DNA from: Lineus longissimus
Taxonomy: Eukaryota; Nemertea; Pilidiophora; Heteronemertea; Lineidae
Assembly: GCF_910592395.1 (NCBI RefSeq)
Contig: NC_088323.1
Location: 494,001 to 558,000 of the forward strand
DNA: 64,000 bases
Direction of reading: 5' to 3'
Part shown: positions 12,724-27,100 of the stretch, one piece after another
How the letters are laid out: every line of letters starts with the position of its first letter
Numbering within the stretch: position 1 is the stretch's first letter
The notes under the pieces: generated by a model
What the model was told of the DNA's origin: nothing
Database searches by the model: none
What the model saw: the letters and a program-made list of their open reading frames with translations, nothing else
Program-made: the position numbers and the translations under genes

Positions 12724-15700
12724 GAACTAAATCAAAATTTGCTTGCTAAATAACAGAAGTTTTGAATTTCAAACGAACCAAATCACGACGGGAATTAGGG
12801 GATTTGAATTTCTTCTCTGTCTGTAAGGCACTAATACGAACGCATCAAGTGTCATAAATTTAATTTGTTTTGTTAAGATATAAGTCTGTGCCAGTGTGTC
12901 AACTTGGCTATGATCAATTGAATGTCAGAATACGGCTCTTCCCAGACAACAAGTGAAATTGATTTTGAAAATGAAATGTCCCTCTCACACCATTATCTAA
13001 TCATGGACGTAGCCATCATTTCCAAAGGAGAAGGGGTCGTTTTTTGAAACGAAACAATGCCAATTTAACAGTTAAATTATCAAATGGTTAAAGAACCATT
13101 GTCGACCTATCTGTTTCCAAAGGAGTATCACTCACCCTAATATTATTTCCAAACGTCAAGGGTTTTGAGTACAAAATGCCTCTCTCCTCACCTGTACACC
13201 CTAATGTCGACAGACATTTCCATCATGGACAATAAACATTAAAAGACCGAGAGGCAGCAGTTTCCCCATGGCCTTGTGGACTTCCCCAAACCTGGCCTCA
13301 CCAAGCGAAGCCCTGTACATGTCAACACTTATGATTCACTAAGGGAATTCGTTTAGAGGAATGTACGCTGGGTGCTAGATAAGAGGCTCGGATTGTATGG
13401 TACGAGCACTGTAAGGGTTGTAGAACTGAACGGAACAGCTTGAGTATCAGCAGAAGTGGTGGGACTGCTGTTAGAGTGAGAGAACTCTGCAGAGGAAAGA
13501 CTACAGGAAGGACCAAACGAAAAGACCACAAGAGAACAGGAGACGAGCTCTGACCCGTCCGAGTGACAGCATGTATATGTGAGTCACGAGGTTGCAGGGT
13601 AAATAGTATGGACAAAGGGTAAGCATGAAGACAATTAGTTCCCGTCACCTTACCAAACATCTGTGCAATCCGGATAACTGAAAAGCGAATAACTGCAGGT
13701 CGTCGCCAGAATCACCAGAAAGATGCTACCGGCGTTATGACTAGTGATACGCATGCAAAATGCATAACGTTTTGCCACAATGGAATTTTAAAAAGTGGCC
13801 CAGGTGCTGACGGAAAGAAGTGAGGATTTATGAAAACGTATCGAGAGTTCAAATGATCCGTGGGTTCAAGTCACTGGAGTGTCGTGGTCACCTACAGTTC
13901 GTTGCCTTAATATCCCGAAGCTGTAGCCAACTCCTCAAACGATGTCATATGTCTACGACAATTGAAATCTGGATCATTTTTTGCGTTACCCGAGGCCTCA
14001 TTGACTATTAAGAACAACATATCAAATCACGTTACGCATGGACGCACAGAAAATCAAGATAGTGCCTGCAGCTTCGGGGAATTGGTCCCGCCTACCCTCG
14101 TCAGGGGCGTAATGAGTTTTTTTGGGAAAATGGATTGTTTGGTAGCAAGACCGTATGTGCCATTGGCATATAGAGATACTTGGGAGATAAATTGACCTTA
14201 CGTGTCTAGAGGCAATGAAAGATGATGAAATGTCGCCAGGCTCACTCAGGAACCAGGGTTCCATAATATTGCTCTAGTATCTCCGTGGTTAAACTGGCCA
14301 AGGGGGATAATGTTTTGTCGTAGATCATCTAAATCTTGAATTTTCTTTTCTCATATTTATTGAGTACAACTCTTCGACGCTCGTCGTTATGCTTGAAGCT
14401 TGGAACGCTGTATCGTTGGTCTCTGGTACATGTAGTATATAGCAATAGCTGTTCTGTTATGAAACCGTTTGAATTACGCATCAAATGAAAGAACAGAATC
14501 ATAGAATCACTTAACTATTGCCAATGTCTAAAGACATTACATCAACGGCGAAACTGTTAGTGAACATGACGGGTCAAAGACCTGAGAGGATGTGTAGAGC
14601 TCTCGATATAACCGACACTACAGACAGTGGGTTCCGTAGTGGTGAAAGTTTCAGCTCAAGGTAACAGAGTGAGGCGATGCTATACAGTTGTCCGGTCACA
14701 ACAGGGCCGGGAGGAAATGGGGTAAGCCATGAACATGACCTGACAAGCTGAGAAATATGGGCAGGATGTCCTTTGAGACGATGGCATATCTTACCCTGAT
14801 AATGTTACAGTCTGATCACGTCCACGGAGGCAACATCGGCCAGACAATAGGTATTTGCATGTACTCACGGGCCTTTGATATCTCAGGCTAGCTCGAGGAG
14901 TGGCGGGATTTGATAGATCCATTTCTCTCCGATGGACCAATGAGATCAATGAATATTTGCTCTTCTGGTTGTCGACTGTTTGAGCTACGGAATTGCGGCC
15001 CATCAACACTAAGTCGTGCCGAGAAGGACAAACACGATCGTGGCGACAGTGTGAATTGTGGTCTGATGTTTGATATAAGCTGTGTGGGCAAACATATGTG
15101 ACATTCGCATATGGCTACCCAGAGTCGACTGATAGCAATTACATTAGCAATATTTTCAAATTGAGGTCAAATCCGGTATCGTTGCCAAGTTCTTTCACCA
15201 AAATATAATATTTTTGGTGCATGTGACTCGACGGACTCCCTTGCCTCTCCAGACGCAACAGGCGGCCTACAATGACTCCCCACCCTCTTCAGACGCCGGC
15301 ACCTTGCCCCAAGTAACTGTCTGGATGCTCAAGGAAATAACCTCTCGGCGTTAATCAAAACCAACTTCCTCTTGAAACCTCAGTTTGGTCAATTCGTCTA
15401 GCCATTACCGTTACACTAATCCTTACCTCAACAATTACCGCTACACTAAGCAACCCATTTTATGTCCCAATACACACCAGGCAAGTTTAAGAGCTGTTGA
15501 TCCTGGCATGGGTCTGGACGGGCGGGTATGTCTGCTTGGATAAATGGAGGCGACAAGCCACTATAAAGACGATCCATACGATTCGGAGATTTATTTCTGA
15601 TATCAGCCAGGCATCGATTCGTAATAAAAGATTTGGAGGGATCCGTTTTGGAGAGGTCGATGGTTTTGGTGTGGAATTGGGCTGACAGTTGTGGAAGGAA

Positions 15701-18659
15701 GAAGTGGTGCGCGCGGATAGCTTGCAATCAGAACTCAAGACTTACGGTGAGAATAGCTGTTAACCTGGGAAGACCTGACAGGCATGTACCGTAGTGTCGC
15801 AGCAAGAGGGGACAGGGGGCGGCTAATGCGTCCATCTTCAGCCGTACAGAAACACATTTGCACTCAAATTTATTAGCGCGATAGTTGTGTAATGCATCCT
15901 GTTCGAAGGTATGCTACAACATAAGACAATATGTTTTCCTTGGCAGCCAGTCTCTTTGCTCATGACCTTCGTCATCCTGCTGAATAATAGCTTTCGGATA
16001 TACCACGGAATAGAAACCGGCCCTCTGGCAAAGTATCAGCGAGGGAGCAACAGCATAAAGATTTAGAAAAGTAGCCATGGTCGTAAAGCCACCACGGCCC
16101 TCATGTATTTCATCTGTGGTCACCTTGTAACTAATCCTTCTCTTTTTTATCAGGAAAGATCAACGTATCGATAACAAAGTCGGCTTGGCCAAAGAGACAT
16201 TGAGAACGCTTTCACATCAGCAGAGCAACTGGTTCTCAGAATATGATCGGACAACCTTGTCCGTCTGAGCAAGGCTATTATTCCCACATGATACCATTTT
16301 CATGCTACGTCTTTTTCTTATCACAAGCCCACAAGACTCGTTTGACCTATTTTTATCTCACCATAATGTTGCAACCTTATTCACCATAACCAATACTTTT
16401 TTCATTTGGTATGTTTTTTTGTATATCCACCGGCACCTCAGCTAGTCATGAAAACCTGTTGTATTATAACAATGTTTTTGCGATTGTTTCTGGTAACTTA
16501 TTTTCCATAGCAGGTCTGCTGGATCCTGAATTATATTTCTTTCCATCGCAGGACCACTGAAGCCAGCTGAGCTATCCCCGTGACATTGCCACCTCGGTCA
16601 CCAGCAAGATAAACAGCTAAATCAATGGTCACGGCTGCCCTAGGTTAAGTCAGATCATGACATCTGTGATTCGGGAACAGAGAAGACAATACCATCATCA
16701 TTAGGCTAAAATCACCCCCAGCCCATTAGGATATAGAAAGATATCCTCCAGGCTACTGGTTTGTGTGTTGATGATAGGGCCACCAGGATGGAAGCAACCT
16801 GTCATTAAGTGAAACGATTGCCGAAAGGTAACATGTTTTAGTGCATAATTTACTTCCAAGGCCATGTAAGAATTAACAACACGTAACTATTTCATCATAT
16901 CATTCGGAGCAAATGCTTTGCCCTTAAAGGGGTAGGACAGATCAGCCATTGGCTATTGGCTCTTGAGTTTCAGATGAGCCACCAAAACGGGAGCAAATTC
17001 TCAGATGAAACGACTGACAAAGCAATATTTGCCTTTGGTGAGGAGGGGCGACTTGTATAACCTATGTAAAAATATACACTAGACCTAACTCTGTCATAAC
17101 CATTAGTGCCAGAATCAACGCCGGACCATTTAAGGAGGCAAAATGGACAGGAGAACTGAATTACCTGTGGCTTTTGGATATAGTGGTGATGATAAACTCT
17201 GGATAGAATCAACATGGTCTTGTTTTCATGGCAGATTTAACTTCTTAATACAGAGCTCGAGGTCGAAACAACCACTCACCATACCCCGTTTGAGACCAAC
17301 ATCCTGGTTGATTTTGAGAGCAGATTCGACTCCACAGCATGCGTAAGAATTAGACAGAACGCATTTTCTCACATACTAAAATCAACGCAGCAATTGGCAT
17401 GGGTGTTGATGATAGACCAATGGGGACCTACCTGTCCCTGCCTTTAAAGAATTTACTTCATTTTGAGGTCGAGTTCGAAACGACATAAAATATCCTGCCG
17501 AACTCTAACCTAACCTTGCTGTAACCAAGTTGAGAAGAAACTTAAAACGTTTCTACACCGTTTACCACACAGAGTTAAAAAGATGAAATCGGATTGAAGA
17601 AATATCAGCGCAGCAAATTTGCGTTGCTTGTTCGTTAGAGATAGCGAAGGAGAAAGAAAGTTGCGTCAGCAAAAACCAGCAAGGTCTCTCCCCAGCAGTG
17701 CTAAACCAAAATCGATATCACATTTAAACTGTTTACAGCATCGACCGTTTACTGAAATTAAAAGTGATTTGATTTAAGTTCAATTATCATGTTAGATTGA
17801 GTGAGAAAAACGATGTTACTACATCAAATTTGTGCGGCTTGTTCGTGAAGTGGTGCCGAGGTCATGATGAGAGATCGAATAGTCATGGTTATTTCATTAT
17901 TTGATGATATCTGCCGTGAGGAGACGGGCGATGGCATCGAAAAGCTACAGCATTTGGACATCGTGAGAGGAGTCTAAGTCTTCATATTAGTATTAGTACG
18001 ATCAATTAAAGTTATCACCGTGTTAAAACGATTCCAAACACTTTGGATATCACGGTGCCAGCTGCAACATCAGCCGAAGTGTGAACGCCATTCACAATCA
18101 TGTACTTAGGTTTGTTATTCGCCAATTCTATCATTTAACAAACGAGGCTCCAATTGATCCACCTCCTACAATCTGTGGTTCTCTTCTTATTACGAGTCGT
18201 GCAAAACCAATATTTCTTGATCACCATGCTCAATGTTGACGGAAGCAAAACGAATGTCGTACTTGTTCCGCATTTCTCCCCATCCAGCACCAGCAGATGA
18301 CCTGCCAATCTCATTTTCAGAAGAAACGAGGGTGCCACGCCGGACATGTGACCGCAATAACCAAGGATTAATCAGCAGAATGGTGGCAAAAAATCGTGGC
18401 AGTATTATGTGATGAAAAGCAAATTGCAACGCAAGATCGATTGAAGCGGCTGGAGCAATCTGTTTGGTAAACACCAGCTGCCGGTACTGCTGTCAATGTT
18501 GATGGAATTCACCATCTCGAGCCATCAAGATATGATCAAAGAACTGTCCGGTGTCGGAGTGGTCAAGACAAAATCTCGCATATGTACTGTAGTTTTTACT
18601 ACAGGAAGCCCGTGAGCATTGGCAGATTATCCACATCAGTCCCACATACACACTTTGAG
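12724..18659. other. Non-coding stretch, nothing recognised
   Basis: Open frames reach 112 codons (13322-13660, minus) without domain content. Weak, diverged echoes occur at 17600 and 17812 (both contain CAAATTTGYG followed by GCTTGTTCGT), suggesting an ancient local duplication. No gene, RNA or mobile element can be supported. Confidence 0.4.
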
Positions 18660-18670
18660 CCCCCCCCCCC
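18660..18670 (+). repeat. Homopolymer run C11
   Basis: Eleven consecutive cytosines. This is a site prone to length error in sequencing and to slippage. Confidence 0.95.
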
Positions 18671-19332
18671 GAGATATTTCTAGAGCATGTTAAAAGCAGC
18701 AGATCGCCCAGAGCATCGCGAAATGAACAGAAATGGAAAAAATATTTCATATCCATAATTCTAAGTGCAAACATTGAAAACCGACACACTTCGCAATTCA
18801 AACTTAGCCCGAAACGCTACCATATTGATGCTTTCATTGCATCATGTATTGCCGGGGGCGAGCAAAAAAACTGATGACAAAGCCAATTCAGTCTTCTCAC
18901 AAAGCCGTCTCACTTTGCATTGTCCTTTCTTGGTATTCCTCAAGAACTACGCATGTGGAAACTACACAGGATATTTACATATACTAAGAATATTGAGAAG
19001 CGAGATGGGCTATGAATGCGATAGTATTTTGCGAAAACATCATTAATTTTTCAATGGTCGATAAACCTGCGGTGAATAATTCCAACGTAGGAAACAACTC
19101 GTGGGTAGTGGCTGACTTGTGGCGGCATCTCTGAGATGAAAACAGAAATGGGCAAATGATAGCTTGATCTGTCAGGGAAAGGTATTCCCACTCAAAACAT
19201 ATGAAAAGGTACGTTTAATGATTCGATCCAGTTTTTTCTGAAAACTTCAAAATTAGAGCGCTAGAAGCTTGGTACGGTGTCTAGGAAAGAACATCACATG
19301 ATTTGTTTTCAACATGAAAAAAAAATTCAGGA

Positions 19333-19400
19333 AATATCTCGATCGATGGACTTATTATCTCGAGCAGTCGAGATAAAATAATTTGGACGATCGAGATATT
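19333..19400. repeat. Nested palindrome built on the ATCTCGA motif
   Basis: AATATCTCGATCG (19333-19345) is the exact reverse complement of 19388-19400. Between them TTATCTCGA (19355-19363) pairs with TCGAGATAA (19368-19376) around a GCAG loop. The right arm also overlaps a CGAGAT-AT-TATCTCG palindrome running to about 19407. The result is a two-level cruciform or hairpin of 68 bp. It could be the remnant of a foldback element. Confidence 0.75.
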
Positions 19401-20171
19401 ATCTCGGGGATCCAGTATTTATGAATGCATTACGTACACCAACATATACAAACCAGTTTTCTTCGTGACAACGGTTACTGAATTATGAAATTCCTCTTGG
19501 GTTCCGAAATTAGATTAAAGAAAAAACAATTTTTGAAGAAATCAGCTGAGTAGTTCTCGCACAGTGTCTCACAAGGACGCGGAGATTTACCCGTAAAAAT
19601 ATTCCATTGGTTATGTACCTCAACCTGTACAAAATCAATCCAGAGAAAAAAGCAAGAGCGCTGAGCGTACTACTTAAATACATTTCACACAAAAGTCTAA
19701 AATTAACAAGCTCGCCCACTGAGCTCTTTGGTGTTGCAAATAATTAGCAAAGGAAAGTATATTTTCGTCTTATATGGTGACAGGCGCCTTGATCTATTAG
19801 GCGTGCCACCTAGGGCGCTTTGTGAATGTCATAGACCGACGCCACGGGGATGTCAGCGCACTTTTAACTGCCTCCTTACATCAAAAAGATGGAAAGTCTT
19901 ACTTAGACCAAATGAGCAGTTAACAAATTTCGCTCGAAGTGAATACAGCGGCGGAGGTAACCCTTTCAGGATTGAAGCTTTCATGGAAATTAGCTAGTTA
20001 TAGTGCGCCAGACTGCTGAAGGTCAATGTTTAGAAAGGTTGCCGAGTCATTAATGAGATTGGTGTGAACATGATGAGGGAGGACCTGTTCTCATTCTACC
20101 TTTCCTAGCATAGAAACAGTCAATGCCGGGCAATGATAAACCCAATAGTGGAGGACAGAAAAAACATCAAA
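19401..20171. other. Non-coding stretch, nothing recognised
   Basis: Only short chance frames of up to 89 codons are seen (19728-19997, plus). No structure is recognised. Confidence 0.4.
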
Positions 20172-20435
20172 ACGCAAGACAAGGTTATTAACTGCTTGCT
20201 AATGATGTTGACTTAACAACAACAGACTGCTGAAGCAAAGACTAACTGCTCTGTGTCTAGTGAAAGAATCTGCATGGGAAACATCAACAGCAACAAGCTC
20301 GAAACTTTATCTTGTTTATAACAGTCGAGCGGAAAGTTGATGCGAGACAATATAATTAACTGCTCGCTAATGATGTTGACTTAATAACAACATATTGCGA
20401 AAGGCAGAGACTAGCTGCTCTGTGTGTTGTGAAAA
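20172..20435 (+). repeat. Diverged tandem duplication, about 166-bp period
   Basis: The unit at about 20172-20270 recurs at about 20338-20435. Shared words in order are GCRAGACAA, ATTAACTGCTYGCTAATGAT, GTTGACTTAAYAACAACA, AGACTARCTGCTCTGTGT and GTGAAA. The copies differ by scattered substitutions. No coding role is evident. Confidence 0.6.
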
Positions 20436-21003
20436 TGAAGTATCTCTTAAGAATGAGCACTATGATAACCGCCAGAATGTTTTTATTAGAATTGTCATTC
20501 GTCAACTTTAGAACTGAACACAGCAACAAATCAAACACATCTCTCCTGCCATTGTCTCCAAACGAAGCACCAACTCGCGCCAATCCGTCCAAATATGATG
20601 ACCTTAAGTCTCGCCTTCTAATTGAATTGCAATGACAAGTGGCCCAGCCTTGTCTAAGAGCTCATCAATCTTTCTTGTCTTGATCGGTAATGAATGGTTC
20701 CTACTCAATCAAGAGGAAGGGGACTCCTTATTGATGTCTACCGCGAAGGGATCAATCAACGCTTGTTGAACTTCCACTGACAACGACAATCGTCCTACTA
20801 GACCTATTATTTGCCCTGATCAAATTACACAACACAGAAGGCCGTGTGTGACCGTAAAGATATAATGGGGGTTGGTCGATATGTGTGTCTGAGATGTGGT
20901 CATAAGTGGGTTTCTGAGGTTCATTTTTATCATAGCAGTCTATCTGGTAAGAAACGAAGAGAAGGCAGTGAAAAAAGTAGGAGAATATTAAAACAGGTCT
21001 GTA

Positions 21004-21122
21004 GGTTTGTAAGGTCACTGTCATAGCAGTCCACGCTGTGACAAGGCTAATATGCCGTTACACTGGTTACATGGGGCCGGTTTGTAAGGTCACTCTCATA
21101 ACAGTCCACGCTGTGGCAAGGC
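21004..21122 (+). repeat. Tandem duplication, about 76-bp period
   Basis: Two copies of a roughly 43-bp block, starting near 21004 and 21080, read GTTTGTAAGGTCACT then a TCATARCAGTCCACGCTGTG core and RCAAGGC. Only about four positions differ, so this duplication is younger than most others in the window. Confidence 0.7.
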
Positions 21123-24100
21123 CTGAAGAAGGTATTGGGAATTGGGTTTGCTAAGAAAATCTTGCGGAGGGCGTGGCTGTCCGCTTCTGAAGCTGCAGCA
21201 ATGTTTTTGAGATTTGAAGCAAGTTAGTGGGAAGACCTGAGAATAGAAGGAGAATATTTGGGACAAAGCCATACACTAGGTTTTTTAACAGTATTATAGT
21301 CCACGGAGTCCGTTTTTAACAGCAATGTTTGTATTCCCAACCCTATTTGTAGCAAGGCGCGAGAAATCACTGGTTTCCGGATGAAACTGAGGAACCCTTA
21401 TCTCTACAGCGCATAGCTCAACTTCTCATCTATAATCAGAACAAACACAACTCACCATGTATCATTATACCAAAGCTATCTATTGTCAAGTTAAATCAAA
21501 ACCCAACTTTCAAAGAATACTTTTAAAGCAAAGTTCATCTTTGAGTGTGATGAGACACTATCCAGACAAGGCAACCTTGTAATACCTGGATCCTTTTAGT
21601 CTGAGAGATAAAGAAATAACAGAAATAATCATTACTGTACGTCCGACAGATATCTTGTCTTTGAGTATGTTCTTCTTTAGCTATGAACAAGGCCAACACG
21701 ACCCCGGGCAACACTATCTCCAATTATTTCACTGATATACCCCAAGCTAAACCATCTGCCACATGTCATTCCCTTCATCCCCTGAGAACTAGTCTCTGCA
21801 AAAGCCATCGGAAGGAAGATCACCGTTCCTGAACTGAACATGTACGCATCTACGTAATTATTGATTAGAAAAGGCAAAGACAATGTCTATGACCTTTCTT
21901 TCATAGATACATGTACTAGCTAGATTAGAAAAAGTGTCCGAAAGCATGTTCTTTTAATTAATTTCTCTTTTGGGTATATATGGTTTGGTTTTTGAGGACT
22001 CATTGGGCGAACATGAACCTTGTCCGTGTATTAGACATAGTGCCTATTCCTTATATGAATTGGTATTGCTGTAGCCATTTCCCAACACTCCAGCCATCAC
22101 TCCTGTTAATAAGTATCCACTGTATTCAATCAAAACCAACATACCCCTCGTGGCTCAAACGGCGCTAATATCACGGCCATTCTCTGCCAAGCTGTTTTGG
22201 TAATCTGTTCCAATAAACTGTCGTTGCGGGGATTCTACGACTAACATTTGCTATCTTTATGAGGATGGCCGGTCTCCTGGTGCATGGTACGATTGTCCTA
22301 TGTGACTTGATGAGTGTAAACAATGCCCAGTTGAAAGGGCTAATACCATACGTCCTGAGGAACGTAGACTATGGGTTAAGATCGACCATCGTGCATAAGA
22401 CGCGGCGGAATTTCTTGCCACTTTAGCTGTGACAGGATGGACGTTCTACAAGAGACAGCCAAGTGCCTTTTTCTCTCCATTTCAAGAGAATTGGAATGGG
22501 ATGGGGATGGAGATGCATTTCTCACACTGGTTTCTTGCATGTCAAACTTCATCAGTTTCACACCAGACCTGAAGAAGGTTACACAGTTACTAAATACATG
22601 TTACAATCTCTATTTACACAGAAATGGCATTCGACTTCAAGAACACTTCACAGGCCTTTCACTTGACTTACTGTTTACTTTATCATGGCCAAAAGCTAGT
22701 GGCACAGGACTGAAACATGTGCCTCTGACCTTTCAGTGCGTGAACTGATCGAGCCACACAACCATGCCAGCCACGATCAAGGACACGCCCAAAACCGATT
22801 TCACGACATCTGCTATCGATCGCTGATTAGCGACATACGGGCCAATTTGGTCAACCAATCGAAACCCCATACACCATCTCCGCGGCTGAGATTCAATTTG
22901 CATAATTCCCCTATTTGAAGTCATCGCAGATAGGGGTATTGGTGGATGGTGTTGAGATCCTATTGCAGGAAGGATTATGGTCGGTTCCGCGAGGACACAC
23001 GGGTCACCCATAAGAACATATTTAATAGAAAGAGCATTCAATGACGACTACATATTCTGTATGTCACATTTGGTTAGTGGGCCAAAGATCAGTTCGGGTG
23101 AGATACCCAGTAGTGTATTAGAGAAATATCCCCTTCACAGGAAAAAAACAAACTCAAGTGGATTTGGTCTTTTTTGAATCTGAACATGTACATCGCCATT
23201 GCACTTGCCTCTAAGGTCATCAGCCTTGGGCGCATTGTCCATGAAGTAAGATAAGGATATTCAATTGATTCCTCGTAAAAGAATTTCTCTTGAGAATTGG
23301 CAGTACAAACGTACGGATCTTTGGCTTGGCTCGGTACAGGCGAACCAATCTCTGACCATGTCGTCCTTGAAACTCTCAGACAGAGGACATATCTATTTTA
23401 ATTGGTCTGCCTGGTCGATAATGAATATCATCTAATAGAGCATGATATTGATGACTGGCAAAGATTTGCGACGAGGAAATTGAGGAATTAGGAACCAATA
23501 TCAAGATATCAGGAGGATTTGAATTGAAGGAAATCAGACTGAGCATTCCGATGTGATTGAAGAACTGTGTTCTACAAGGAACTGGTTCCCCAGTGTCGAA
23601 TAGAAAGAAACAGGTAACGATGGATGACATGATCGTCTAACACCTGATATCATGTTCCTTTTTGACAAGGAGCTCTCTGTCTTAAAGGAGCACGGTGTTC
23701 GGAATACAAACCTTACATTGCAAATATAAACATCAAAGTGATTTTGACTTAACCGTGTTCATTTTCCAAAAGCTGTTTGTAATGTGTACCTAACGTCTAC
23801 TTTTGACTTCAGGTTAACAAAGGTTGATATACACCGGGTATACCTTGATGTCGTTTCACTGAGTTTCTCGAGAGACTGTGGTCTTATAGAGAGACTGTGA
23901 GTTCGTGTAGAAACTCAAGACTAAAACGGAACATATCATAGTGTTTTGTTTTTCGTTTTGTTATCCCAAACCAACATTTAAGATATTGTCTGTTCTTTAT
24001 TTATGCTATGAACTATCTGCGAAGCCACAGCGGGTGACGAAAAAAAAAACAGCAACAAAGAGAAAAAATGTACATTTATGTCTAGTTTTCAATGTGATAA

Positions 24101-27100
24101 AGTACACCGGAGTGATCCAGAATGAGAACTTTTTGTTCTGACAGTATCAAACAAATGTTCAACTCGAGGCTTGAAACTGAAGACAACAGACTTCGTCTTT
24201 TGTGTACATTTGGTTTATCACATAAAGTTTTCGTCTTTTTCTATGATATTAGATATGAGATGGAGTCCTTGCTATATCATCTTTGAGTGGTTATCAAATG
24301 AAGCTTTGCCACACAAGGAAGAATATAAGGCTAAGGAGTTGGCTCGAATCTCAAAGTTTACATCTGTCGCTCTTTCATATTTGACGTCTAATACTAGCTC
24401 GTGTTATCCAGTGCACTGGTTGACAGATAGCAAAAAATGAATCAAAGAAATCACGCGGTGTGGTCTTCTCGGACTGAGGTCCTCTCAATGGTGTCCTGCT
24501 TAGGTGTATTAAACTAACTCCCACGACATGAATAGTTTGATAACGACACTACCCTCAGATGGACCTCTCCTGCCTGATCATTCATAAAATCGAGATCTAC
24601 TCATGATAACCGCAAGTAACACAGATATCTAACGCATTAGTTCTTTTTGTAACGTCAGATCATAACACATGTCTTTTGTCTTGGGTGGACATCATCAACC
24701 ATAGACGAACCAAAAGCAAATACAGAGCACCGAAAAGCTTTTTGTTTTACCATAGATGGTTTGCCTTTTAGCTCGACTGGTGTCCACAAACACACTCCAC
24801 ACGTATAACGTTTACCGATTATGATCACGAATACCGTACATTGATTCACAGTAAAGAACAAGAGTTAAGTAGAGATTTACCAGTTATGTAGCAGGCCCGG
24901 GTGTGTACAGGAGATATTGAAGTTATAGAACTCTAGAATTCTCCTGCCTTAAACTTCCCCTTCCCGCTCCCACGTACCACATGGCGCTAGAATTCCCAAC
25001 GAATCGTAAAGCGTAAATACTAAGCGCTCTGTTCCACTAAGTGTGATGAATCAGACTCTGTAGCTAAAGGAGTTGGTCATATCAATTCCATTTGAAGATA
25101 TCTATTATCTGAAGGATGTTGTGGGTTTCACACAGAGTCTTTAGCCTCGCCAACAAACGTAACTTCGCCCGAGGCAGCTCTTACTCCGTAAAGGCTTTGA
25201 GGAGTAGCCTCTTTCTCCGCATGGCAAGGCGTCTCATACAAAGTGCCACGATAAAGAACATTATTATTTGTGGATTGTGGTTTATTTGGCAAACCAGAGA
25301 CCACTGACTATGCTTAGAAAGATGTTTAGCTCGAAAGATGTTCGTGGCAGCTAGACAGTCGTTTTTACTGTTGGGGTTTGGAAATACACGTTTTGATTAA
25401 AGCAAGACCGATCAGGTAGTTAAATATGGATCTTTATATAAAAAGTCACTCTTCTCTTGAGTGAGAAACCACGTAACGTGCTGAAACGCCTGAGTTGGAA
25501 ATGTTGGGATTTTCCATCAACAATGTCCTTACATGCCTAAAGAAAACCTTGTCCTCACGAAAGGAGAATTTTCTTATAGTGATTCTGCTACATTGTGTAT
25601 CAGCCCGTCTGCAATGGAATTGAAGATTCAGCAGAAACATTGCACAATTGATAGGCAGATGTTTCCTTTAGCAGATTCCAAATACACAACCAAATGTCAT
25701 GCCCGAAGATAGAAAAAGCAAGCCATACATATTGACTGGATGAGTAGATTTACAAGTGCTTCAAGGGTGTTGGGGGTTGGGTCCACAGCAGCTTTATGGG
25801 TTTATCCTTGATTGGTATGCATTAAACCACAGAAGCAAAAAGTGCCGGCATCTCGTGAATGTAAGTCGTCTGGTAAAGTGGTGACTGGACGTGAATAAAC
25901 TATGACAGGGAATGAAAACAGGATGTATGGACGATGTAGTGTTGATGCACTGGCGATGTGTTGCTATCATGTGAAACGACTGAACAGCCATTGAAAATGT
26001 CGTCTGTCTCGACGTGACGCCGTTACAAGACGCGAGTGAAATATGTTTGGGCTAAAGTAGAACTTTACTCTGCAGATAGGATTTGTAAGCTTACTTAGCG
26101 CATGAAATTATAGGATAGGACACGGATATAAAGCTATTAAGAATGTTTCACACCTCTTGAGTGTTAGGCGGTCCAATATCAAGTGATTGCTGGTCAGTGA
26201 ACAGTTCGTTCATTTCCCAAAAGCCGTGCCATCGCGCAATATATTGATTTGTACTTTGCCGTTCATTTGACGCACCGTTACACAAAAATCAGCCAACCTT
26301 GGTCATAGCAGTGGTGCTCAGCGTTAAATGTCATATATGCGCTCATCTTCGAACAAATATTGCCTCCTTAAGTACAAGATGATATCAACTATCTCATCTC
26401 TAGACTATGTAAAGTCTGTCGGCATCTCATGACTTTATCAGCACATGGAGTACGCCCTGATTCAATTAGGTATTCCGAGGGGCGTGCAGGCTCATCTTTT
26501 TCAGCGACCAAGATGTCGAAAGTAATGATTTTTATGACGTGAGTGTGTTTTCAAAATGTTGAGTATCTGTTATGAAAATAGTGCTTTTAAAATCACTTTT
26601 TTGTGACGTTTTCTTGAAGTGAAATTTGACCCAATAGTTACGTTGTTGGCCCTGGAACTCCACTGCATGCTGCACCAAGGATACTGACCTGGACACATTT
26701 CGCGCTCAACACATTTTGTCGATAACATACTAAGAATGGCCGCGAGCGTTCATATCCCAGAGGTGGGTCCTTAGAGGACGGAGGTGGGGACAGGAAAGCT
26801 TCTAGCCGCATTATGATTAAAACTGCCGTTGTGTTAAGCGTCCCTGGAGATGATATTGTCCTTGAAATGCGTTGGTTTTAAGAGGAGACTATATTGGCCC
26901 TCGTTATAATATCCTTTTTGTTAAAGTAGCAGCCTGCTGGGTTTCAAGGAGCAGCCCAAAAAAGGGTTCACTCTTGCTCGAACTGGGGCGACCGCGCAGT
27001 GACAAGACTCAGCTTGGAAGCCATTACTTTTGGATTGAGAGTTTGACACTCACCAAGAGACTTTATTCGAAGCCTTAAACACCCATTCCAACATAAGAAG

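Noticed and set aside
13850-13880. B-box-like GGGTTCAAGTCA as a tRNA-derived repeat
   Set aside because: No T-stem pairing and no A box at the expected distance.
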